Of a DNA stretch of 64,000 nucleotides, positions 54,480 through 64,000 are shown piece after piece. How positions within the stretch are numbered: position 1 is the stretch's first letter; each line of letters opens with the position of its first letter. The notes below the pieces were generated by a model. The model was not told the origin of the DNA. It saw nothing but the letters and a program-made list of their open reading frames with translations, and did not search any database. Source of the stretch: Dirofilaria immitis (lineage: Eukaryota; Nematoda; Chromadorea; Rhabditida; Onchocercidae); assembly GCA_024305405.1 (NCBI GenBank), contig JAKNDB010000109.1, positions 868,001 to 932,000 of the forward strand, given 5' to 3'. A program made the translations under genes and the position numbers.

Positions 54480-54960
54480 TTGTTTATGAAAATTTGTAAA
54501 CTTGACTTGAAAATTGAAACTTATGTTTGTGAAACTGTTTGCGAATTTGCGCACTTCAAATTTGAAACCTATGTCATGTCATCTTTGTTAACTCAATGTC
54601 ATGTCGTCTTTGTAAACTTATAAACTTGAAACTCGAGACTTTTTTCATGTCGTGTTTGTGAACTTGCAGACTCGAAACTTTCTTTTGTGAACACACGGAC
54701 TTGAAACTTGAAACCTTTTTCATGTCGTGTTTGTGAGCTTGCAGAGTCGAAACTTTCTTTTGTGAACATGAGGACTTGAAACTTGAAACTTAAAACTTAT
54801 GTCATGTCATCTTTGTTAACTCAATGTCATGTCGTCTTTGTAAACTTATAAACTTGAAACTCGAAACTTTTTTCATGTCGTGTTTGTGAACTTGCAGACT
54901 CGAAACTTTCTTTTGTGAACATGAGGACTTGAAACTTATATCATGTCATTTTTATGAACT
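54480..54960. repeat. Complex tandem repeat with ~228-bp higher-order period
   Basis: A short unit built from ACTTGAAACTT, TTTCATGTCGTGTTTGTGAACT and TGCAGACTCGAAACTTTC is repeated with variants. A larger block beginning TATGTCATGTCATCTTTGTT recurs at about 54570 and 54798, so the array has at least two levels of periodicity. It is clearly less AT-rich than its flanks. Confidence 0.8.
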
Positions 54961-55494
54961 TATGGATTTGAAATTTGAAATTTATTTCATTTATGACATA
55001 AATTTCAAGTTGTTAAGTACAATAACATCATTGTTATACGCTATAATTACTGAAAGCAGAGGATATTGTAAAAAGATGAATGAAAAGTCAGTTGCATACT
55101 TCATTCATAACATTTTATTACTATCTATCATTTCTTGTTGCATAGTACGTCGTTTTATTTTAGTTTCAGAAATTAAAATTATATTCATTTCATATTAAGT
55201 ATTTATTTTCCATTATTTCATTTCAAATTTTTCCAATTCATTCATAACGAAAAATTTATTTCAATCTACCATTCATGGATGAAATTTTAATTATCATTAA
55301 TTAATAATGTATATTTCTGTACTTGTAACTTCTTTCATTCTTAACTTTAATTTTATTGAAAGTTTTTAACAGAAGCAAACAATAGAATTAAAAGAATTAT
55401 TAATTACTAAATTGTATGATAAATATGAATGATAAATAATAAATAATAGTATTGTTATTCAAAATTTTTAATGAAATCTTTCGCATTTTATTAA

Positions 55495-55655
55495 TTATTC
55501 AAAGTATTTCTTTTTACAATTAATTAATTTAGTAATTAATATAAAATTATTCAAAATATTTCTTTTACAATTAATTAATTAATTAATTAATTTGCTAATT
55601 AATATAAAATTATTCAAAATATCTCTTTTTACAATTAATTAATTAATTAATCCTA
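55495..55655. repeat. ~60-bp tandem repeat with growing AATT core
   Basis: ATTATTCAAAATATTTCTTTT-ACAATTAATT occurs three times, the number of trailing AATT units differing between copies. Confidence 0.75.
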
Positions 55656-56199
55656 TTGCTATAAAAATTAATTATTTTGATAAAACTATTCCAATGCTTC
55701 TTAATGTTTTAAATACAAAATTTTAGCGTTACATGTCATACTTAATTGATATGAATTACCAGGGATAAATTAATTAAACAGAACATCCTTCCATCTTTGA
55801 ATAATCTAAAACTTTTTAATCAACTATAATATGATAAAGGTTTGTCATTATTATCAATTAGAATTAAATATTACGGAGAAAAGATCGAATTTTACAAATC
55901 GATAAGAATTAAAATGTGCTTCTTTCTTAGATTAAAATTTTTTTTTTTTGATCAATTTCTGATAATTTCTATTTCACAAAATTTTTCAACGAAAATATTT
56001 TAGCATTCTTTTTCTTTCAAATTAAATTAATTTTTGCTTTTCGTCTTTTTCGATCAATGGATAGTTTGAAAAACAAGAATTTTTCATCCATAAAGCTAAC
56101 TATTAATCAGTTTGTTATTAATTATTTTAAAAAAAAAAAGGAATAAAGAAAAATAGAAAATAAAATGAAAAGTTTAAAATAATTGTTAGGTTTCTTTTC

Positions 56200-56240
56200 T
56201 CTCTCTCTCTCCCTCTCTCTCTCTTTCCTCTCTCTCTCGC
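56200..56240. repeat. (CT)n microsatellite
   Basis: An interrupted CTCTCT array of about 40 bases. Confidence 0.85.
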
Positions 56241-57319
56241 CCTTACAAATAATACAAATTATTTTTCTATGTTACAAATTCTTTTCATTTGATTCTAATC
56301 AATTTTGTTTTTTCGTGAAATTTAATTTGAATTATAACGAAGCAATTGCTGTATGATATAATTTATTTAAAAAAAAAAAAAAAATCCCAACTTATATTTA
56401 AATCAAAATAAAACAAAATTTATCCAATATATGTCGCTAAAATTAATTAAATTTTCAATACCTTTTTTGACTTTTTATTTTTTGAAAATAATAAAATTTC
56501 AAATATTTTTTAAACTAAGAAATACAGTATAAATGATTATTATATTGCCATTGGGATATATTGTTGAAGAAATCAAATCGAAATTGATAATTTAATAATT
56601 TTATATATCAATTCAATGGCAAATTTTTGGTATTAGAAAAGGAAAAAAAAACTTTTCTCTAAAAGAATTTTCAGCATTAAAATTGCTTTATATTTTAAAC
56701 TTTTATTAAATTTATTTTATCACAAATTAAATTTCTTTTTTTTTTTTTATTATAAATTATACGATTGGAAATTTCATCAGCAATCCAAATTCTTTTAGCA
56801 TTTTTCTTTTTTTTTTTTGCAAAAATAATTTGAAAAAGAAAATTTGTCGTTTTTTTTTTTTAAATAATATTTAAAAATATTTTACAAAAAGTATGTGTCA
56901 AATAAAATGGCATTTTTTTTAGCATGATTATTTATCAAAAAAAAAAAAAATTAGGAAAATTAGGTGATAAGAATAATCAATTTTATATTGGTATATATTG
57001 GATGATATGAATAGTTATATCGTAATAACTTTTAAATGCATGCACCTGGATTAGTAATTTTGCCGTTTATAAAAATAGTACTTATTAGATATTTCCTTCT
57101 TGCTAATTTTTTTTTTTTTTTTTCATATCAATTAAATATTAGTTTTTTCTTTTTTTTTTAAACTTTTATCTATCGTTATTTGCTCATTTCATACTCAATT
57201 TTAGCTTCATTTTAAATAAATGATAAAATTGAAATATATCATCGTATTATGAATTTAATTTAATTATGAAATATTTTAATAAGTTTGATAGAAAATAAGT
57301 TTTCCTTGTTAATTTTGCT

Positions 57320-57405
57320 GATACATACATACATACATACACATACATACACATACATACATACATACATATATACACATACATACACATACATATATAT
57401 ATATA
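57320..57405. repeat. (CATA)n/(CA)n microsatellite
   Basis: ACATACATACAT units with CACATA interruptions, ending in a TA run. Confidence 0.9.
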
Positions 57406-57728
57406 ATTATATATAAATTATCCTTGTATGTAATGAATGATTTCATTTTGTTTGTTTATTGAAGAAAAAAAAATTTTTTTATTTTTTATTAAAGAATTTT
57501 AAAATTTTACAAATAGGCAAATTTATGTTTTCATAGATTTAAGGCAAAAAAAAAGAGAAAGAAAGAAAGAAAGAAAATATAATAATAAGCTTCATATTTC
57601 CGCTTTTTTTTCTTTTTTGGAAATAAAATGATGCACTTTTTCATTTTCAATTTTCTCTCTCATTCATTTTCCATCTGAATGTTTAACGATTACTTCGAGA
57701 TTATTTGGAATAGTTAATAGTTCAAAAT

Positions 57729-57845
57729 TGATTAGAGAAATTTTGAAAAATTACCCACATGCAAATAGTCTTCTTATTTGTAGAGCAGATTAGAGAAATT
57801 TTGAAAAATTACCCACATGCAAATAGTCTTCTTATTTGTAGAGCA
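57729..57845. repeat. Perfect ~58-bp direct duplication
   Basis: The segment beginning GATTAGAGAAATTTTGAAAA and ending TTATTTGTAGAGCA occurs twice back to back with no visible differences, so the duplication is recent. Confidence 0.9.
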
Positions 57846-57896
57846 AAAATTTTGGGGAATGATGAATTTATTAGAGATTAATTATGCAGTGATAGT

Positions 57897-58095
57897 TTGA
57901 TGATAAAATTGATAAAATTTTTGATTAGAAAAACTTGACGATTTATCAAATGCAATAAATGTTGCTTTTTCTTTTGGTACAAAATTCAGTAAATAATGAA
58001 TTTAGTAAAGATTATTTTAGAGACACAATTGATGATAAAATTGATAAAAGTTTTTTAACTAGTAAACTTGAGCATTTATCAAATGTAAACAGTCA
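57897..58095. repeat. Diverged ~130-bp duplication
   Basis: TTGATGATAAAATTGATAAA, then CTTGACGATTTATCAAATGCA, recurs as TTGATGATAAAATTGATAAA with CTTGAGCATTTATCAAATGTA about 130 bases later. The second copy sits in an open frame of 108 codons that I do not consider a gene. Confidence 0.6.
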
Positions 58096-58624
58096 TGGCT
58101 ATCTTTTCGATCGAGAAATATTGAATTTATGCAACGGAAACATTAGGAGAAAAAAATGGCTTATGTTTTCTGGTTTTTCTATTCCTATTAATATTGATTT
58201 ACTTATTAAAAATTTTAGTTCGTCGCGATTCTCAAATATTTGGCCAATTTTCTTTAGATTCACCAAGTTAGGAAGCTTTTTTTAAGCCAAATTATTTGTG
58301 CCAACGATATCATTACATATTGAAATGATTAGATTTGTTTGATTCGAGTATTTTTAGGAAAATTTTTAAAGTTTCTTTATACTATAAGCATTGTTCATAT
58401 TGAATACATTCTAGAAGTTCGATTAAAATTATCAAAACATAAATAGTGATATTCTTGAAATTTTTCAAAGTATTTCTGTCAAACTGATTAATTTTTTTCG
58501 TCCCCTATCGAGAGTACACCTGTATGGTACTTTTCCTGTTACTGCACCTGTGCATAATTAATTCGATGCATGGAAATGAGAAGGAAAGTAATAATCTTAA
58601 ATTTTATAGCATAAAGCATTGATT

Positions 58625-58715
58625 CTTGAATATGTGCAGAATATGATAATGAGTGATAATGATATCATTGTCGTCATTTGAATATGTGCGCAATATGATA
58701 GCATGTGATAATATC
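58625..58715. repeat. ~50-bp duplicated segment
   Basis: TTGAATATGTGCAGAATATGATA and TTGAATATGTGCGCAATATGATA are each followed by a GTGATAAT element. Confidence 0.6.
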
Positions 58716-59047
58716 AGATTATTGATTGCTATTATCAATATTAACTATTTTAAAATTTGAGAATTACAATATAATTTTTGTGCTAAAACTTTTCTAAACA
58801 AACATTAAATGAGCATATTTTAAACTATAATTGTTGTTTCTTCAATTTCATTCATTTCCAATATGAGAAAAGAAAATCTTAAAATATATTATAAAATAAA
58901 TTAATTAATTAATTTGTTACAATTTCAAATCTTGTCCCAAATATAATTCAAAAGAAAAGAAAAATATATGTAATAAATTTTATATCGAAATACATTAAAA
59001 AAATTCCATTAGAATTTAGTTTTCGTTTTAATCAAATATCTAATAAG

Positions 59048-59316
59048 ATTTACTTGGTATGAATTAGGTAATATATTTACTTGGTATGAATTAGGTAATA
59101 TATTTACTTGGTATGAATTAGGTAATATATTTACTTGGTATGAATTAGGTAATATATTTACTTGGTATGAATTAGGTAATATATTTACTTGGTATGAATT
59201 AGGTAATATATTTACTTGGTATGAATTAGGTAATATATTTACTTGGTATGAATTAGGTAATATATTTACTTGGTATAAATTAGGTAATATATTTACTTGG
59301 TATGAATTAGGTAATT
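59048..59316. repeat. 27-bp minisatellite, about 10 copies
   Basis: The unit is TTTACTTGGTATGAATTAGG followed by TAATATA. The copies are almost identical; one reads TATAAATTAGG. The period is a multiple of three, so the minus strand shows an artefactual frame repeating LPNSYQVNI. Confidence 0.95.
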
Positions 59317-62300
59317 TTATTGATAATATATAATTCAAAAATAAATGTATTGAATTTCATATCAAAATATTTGGAAAAAAAGTTTTCGTTAGGATTAAAA
59401 TTTTTTTTTTCAATCAAATATACAATAACTTCGTAGATTTACTTTTTCTTTAACTTATAATGTAATTCAAAAAAAAAAAGGAATATATAGTAAATTTTAT
59501 ATCAAAAGATTTGGGGAAAAAAATAAAAAGAAATCATATCGGAATTTAATTTTCTTTTCTTTTTCAATCAAATATATAAATTTTCTTCTCTCAAAATAAT
59601 AACATTGGTTGATATATTTAGCAATATCAGTTGACAAGTAGTGTCGGCTGCAAAAATTGAGAAAAAAAACAAAAAAAGGAAGGACCGATCGAATGAATTT
59701 GATTGGAAGAGCAAAATTATTTCTCGAGAAAAAAGTTTCAAATATTATGGTTCGTTCATATGCTTAATTGCTGCAATTTTTTTTTTCTTTATCACTTGTA
59801 AATTGAACGTAAAAATATTGAAATTAAAAGATTTTTTTGTATCAATTCCTACACGCTTGGTTGTGTTTCATTACAAAATGTTTCATTAGATGTTCAAGTC
59901 GAGAATTTCTCGATTACATTATTAAATGATTTTATTAATCAACTGATTGCTTATTATTAAAAGTAAAATAATACCTTTCTTCCTTTCTTTTAACTAATCA
60001 AAAGATTTAATTTTTATGCCATCATCTTTGTATTACATAAATTCATCGTTACATTATAATGATTGAGTAATATTTTTAATTCATCTTTTCTATCAAATAT
60101 ATCATTCACATTCATTGATTATAATTTTTAAATTTAGAAATAAAAAGAAAAAAGAGAAAAATGAAAAACAGAAAGAAAAAAATTTTGTATATTAACAGAA
60201 AGGAAGGAAAAATGAAAGTAAAATAAAATAAAATATTGTGACTTAATGTTTTTTTTCTTTTCTTCTTTTTCGTTACTTTTAGCTAATTATAGTTTGCATA
60301 TATTAGCTTTTTTTTCATTTAAATTTTATATAAGGACAAAATTTTTAATTTAAAAACTTTTGAAATTTCATATTTATCAACGTTTTGCTTGATAATCATT
60401 TTATGTTTACATTTATATCAGCATTATTGCTGTTATAATATAAAAATATATCAATTTCATCATTTCAATTTATATTAAAGGCAATACAAAGTTGCTGTTC
60501 TGTTTAACTAATTAAAAAAAAAAGTAAAAGTTCAAATTCTAGCTTAATTTTTTTTTTTTTTGCCTTCAAAAATATAAATCGACATTTATTTACATTTGAT
60601 GAAAATTAAGCTTAGAAAAAAAGTAGAAAGAATAGCAGCAAAAAAAAAGGATCAACGAATTCAGATCAGAAAAAAAAAAAAGTACATCAATTATACAAAT
60701 GACTTATTTCAAAGTTTAAAAGTATTAATTTGATCTAAACAACTTTTAAACAATACCATTTCATAGTATTAATGCTTATTTTAAAGTTTAAAAATGTCAA
60801 TTAAATTTGAATAAACAAATAATTCATAGTAAGCGTTTTTTTCTTTGAAGATTATTTCAGCATAAAAATTTCTTTATCGATAGTTTGAATTGTTATGCAA
60901 ATATTTTTCTCGTTTTTAAGAAAATATTTTATCAAATTATCACTCGTTCTTCTTCTTTTTTTTTTTGAAAAACTAAACGTTAATAATAATTTTAATTAAA
61001 ACTTTTCAAGCACCTAATTTTTAGTTGCCCTATTCCGATGTCCGTAAAATTAGTCCGTAAGAATAGTTTTTTATTGTTCTTGAATTCAAATTTCCAATTA
61101 TCGTTTCTTTCTAATTATCATTTATCGGAAATATTTGAAGGAATTATTATTACTTCGATATTCTTCTATTAGTTGATGACTAATTATCTGCCAAATAAAT
61201 GTCAAACAAATAAATTATCTGTTTTAATCAGATGATAATTTATTTAAATTTATCCATTGATATTAGCAATCAAAAAAAAAAAGAACGAAAAAATATACTG
61301 AAACGGTTGATGATAAATTAAATGTTTCGAAGTTATAATTTATCATATGATTCATTGTAAAAGTTTATCGATAAATGATGTCAATTAAAATTTAATTTTT
61401 GCGATATAAATAAGGTAATATGTAAGCAAAATTATCATATCACTAAAGAGAGGGGAAAAAATGATTATTCGGAAAAATTTTTTCGAATTCTATCAATTCT
61501 CAATGAGAGAAAATTTGTTTTTCGAAAAGCAATCTCACACTTCAAAGTATGAGAAAAAATTTTTCTTTCTTTTTTTTGAATATTCTAGCAAAAACAATTT
61601 TTTTATTTTAAGTTAAATTTATTATTTAATGAGGTGTTCATTATATTTTAAAAAATTATTTAAATATCTTTTTTCTTTTGCTTATTTGAAATAAAATGAT
61701 AAAGTTTCAAAATAATAAATCAATTCAACAAGGTGTAGTAGTATGCTTTGCTTTCATAAAATATATTAAAGGAAGATGTTGAATTTTAAAAATTTTATTA
61801 GCTATTTTGTAACTTTTTTGATGAAACCATTTTGGTGAACGAATATTTGACAAGAATAGTTGTGAATAGATCAAGAAAAAGAAAGTTGAAGAAATTGAAA
61901 TTATTTGATAAATTTTGATCGTGATGATTTTCTCGTTTGATTATGATATATTATCATCTAAGTATATGTTAACACTTATTTTGATTCATCATATGATAAG
62001 CTGCAACATTAATGTTTTAAAATTCATTATTAATTTCCAAGAAATATTATAAAATATATAAAAGTTTATGTTGAGTAAAAAAATCTTTTTTTGTTGCTTC
62101 ATAAATATATTAATAGAAAATTGTTTATCATTCTGATCCAAATGATCAATGTTATCATCTTAAAAATCAGGTTATCACTTAGCTGCTACTCCAGAGTTTA
62201 ATCTGATCACCTCATTTATTAAATGAAATAGATAGCTTTGAATCTGATATTAAAGTAGAAAAGATAAATTGATTCCTTAAATTATTCAATAATTCAAATT

Positions 62301-63711
62301 CGAAGTATTATTTGTATATTACATGTTGTATTTTGATAATTTACGTAATCCGTAATTTTTCACTATCTCTGACAATCATTTCCATATTTCATGATTTCTT
62401 ATCAAATGCAAAAAAAGAAGAATGAGAAAAGATTGGAATATAAGCATACGTTTCAAAATAAAAATGTTAATAAAATAAGTTTCTCGACTCTCGACTCTCG
62501 ACTTTTTCTAACGACATTGTCCAAATATTTCAAAAGTACATGAAAATAGCATTTGTTTTTGGCATTTGTTCTTCTACCATTGGTCCATTCAATTTGTTTA
62601 TTCTTAATTTTTCAACATAAATGGATCAAATTGATTAATTTGATAAGAAGAAAGAAGCAGTTCATAGAAAATGATTCATTCATTTGATAAACGAAGTGTT
62701 CAGATTAAATATCACTAGAAGCGGTTAATATGATAGCTTAGATCGCTTTAGATCTAATTTATCAATGCGTTTCTAACTTCTATAAACTATTAGAAAGAAA
62801 TGATTTCATATTTTATTATTATTTTTTTATTTTGAGAATTTTTTTTCCTTTAATTCCTTCTTGTGAATATTTTAACTAAGTCGATCAATGATTGTTATTA
62901 AAAAAAATTTGATCGCATATTTTAGATGCAAATAATTTAGATAAATCAACAGCAGTTATCAATAACATATATGATATGTGATAACAATATTATTGTACTA
63001 ATTTAACAATGATAAATATGCTGGAAAATATAGTACAAAATGTCGAGTATGCTGTTCCATCATTTGAATTAGTAAACAATTCTGATCGAATCGTCAATGA
63101 ATTATCATCAGTAAGAAAGTTCATCGTTTTTTTTTTTTTTTTTTTTGCTTTGCTTTGCTTATCCGTCATATTTCAATTCTCTTGAGGATACATTATCCAA
63201 AAAGCTTTCATATGATAATGCGACAATTGAAATGAAACACTTTCGTTGTGCCATAAAACATAAATAGAATTCCTTACGGACATGAATTGATTATGTTTTT
63301 TAAATAAAATTTATCCATTAGTGATAATATCACATTGAATCATCTAACATGGACGAGTAATTGAGATATGAAAAGATAGTGATTTGATAAGTACACGAAT
63401 GTTTCTCCTAATTAAGCAACATTTACTTTACTCTCGACCTGAATAACCAAATGATTTGTCAGCAGAAAAAAAAGAAATTTTTTTTTTTGTGTCTCTCTCT
63501 CAAATCTTGTCACTTTTGTTGTCAAATTTCAAATTATTTGCAAAAATTTTAAGAGCTCTTTTCTGAAATCTTTCATAAATATTTATTTTTGCTTTCTAAA
63601 ATTTGAATTAGTACGATTGAAATATATTTTTATCATGATAGTTAAAATTTATCAATTCATTATTTGAGAGTATCTAATAAAAAAATACTTTTAATTAACA
63701 TATAATGATTA

Positions 63712-63776
63712 TTTTATCAGTTCATTTATTAGTATGAAAGATTATTTTATCAGTTCATTTATTAGTATGAAAGATA
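63712..63776. repeat. Perfect ~33-bp direct duplication
   Basis: GATTATTTTATCAGTTCATT plus TATTAGTATGAAA occurs twice in tandem. Confidence 0.85.
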
Positions 63777-64000
63777 GTATAAATCGAATTTAATTTTAGA
63801 TAGAATATATATGCAAAATGATAGTTAGTTAATTCTAGAATAAGTTTAGTTGATATTTTAATCAATTATTACTCTTCCATAATTATCCATAATTATTGGT
63901 TCATCATTTTGATGATTTCAAATTCAATGTTAATCAGTTCATTTCCTACTGTACATATATAATATATTTTATTGTCTAAAGAGAAAGCAAGAGAGAGGGA

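Larger units (their letters stand above)
48119..54480. other. Intergenic AT-rich DNA, right of the SEC14-like gene
   Basis: No gene recognised. The SEC14-like promoter should lie at its left end. It holds a few simple repeats listed separately and a DR1-like pair, AGGTTA-A-AGGTCA, at 51222-51234. Confidence 0.5.
54961..64000. other. Intergenic AT-rich DNA to the right edge
   Basis: I support no gene in the last 9 kb. Open frames here are short, A/T-codon dominated and lack family resemblance or convincing splice partners. Tandem repeats are listed separately; the rest is AT-rich sequence with homopolymer runs. Confidence 0.5.

Noticed and set aside
57959..58285. 108-codon plus ORF
   Set aside because: It contains one copy of a diverged local duplication and is dominated by A/T-rich codons; no splice or family support.

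Overview
The window looks like nuclear DNA of a parasitic nematode, most likely a clade III (spirurid or filarial) species. The evidence is a very AT-rich background, many small exons joined by introns with TTTCAG-type acceptors and GTAAG/GTATG/GTTAG-type donors, a nematode-type transthyretin-like secreted protein, and very dense microsatellites. Species cannot be fixed from sequence alone. No gene is bacterial or viral, and I see no CRISPR array and no rRNA or tRNA gene.

Layout. 1-7.8 kb (minus): the N-terminal two thirds of a microsomal triglyceride transfer protein (MTP large subunit) gene that runs off the left edge. 7.8-17.4 kb: repeat-dominated DNA with one candidate small secreted ORF (9772-10005). 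17.47-17.83 kb (plus): a two-exon gene for a predicted 65-residue mitochondrial protein, with a perfect DR1 nuclear-receptor half-site pair upstream. 18-22.7 kb: unresolved, less AT-rich DNA with a few coding-like scraps. 22.76-23.86 kb (plus): a Yippee protein of the YPEL5 type. 25.02-28.9 kb (plus): an OTUD5-type deubiquitinase. 30.53-31.73 kb (minus): a cysteine-rich secreted nematode protein. 33.90-37.31 kb (minus): a JNK-family MAP kinase with altered HRD and TPY motifs. 41.15-42.37 kb (plus): a transthyretin-like protein. 44.77-45.29 kb: a possible solo LTR. 45.78-48.12 kb (minus): a CRAL-TRIO/SEC14 plus GOLD-domain protein. 48.1-64 kb: no recognisable gene, only AT-rich DNA with tandem repeats.

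The most important technical point is a set of small frame breaks. In five genes (YPEL5, OTUD5, the cysteine-rich protein, JNK, SEC14-like) the family-like reading frame is broken by missing 1-2 bases. Most breaks lie in short T, A or C runs, and most are corroborated independently by intron phase. MTP and the transthyretin-like gene show no such break in the exons I could phase. The pattern points to residual consensus error rather than five pseudogenes, and it means standard ORF-based annotation would truncate these genes.

The genes do not form a pathway cluster. They are typical single nematode loci: lipid transport (MTP, SEC14-like), ubiquitin signalling (OTUD5), stress kinase signalling (JNK) and secreted proteins (transthyretin-like, cysteine-rich). 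I did not find a convincing new multi-gene system.
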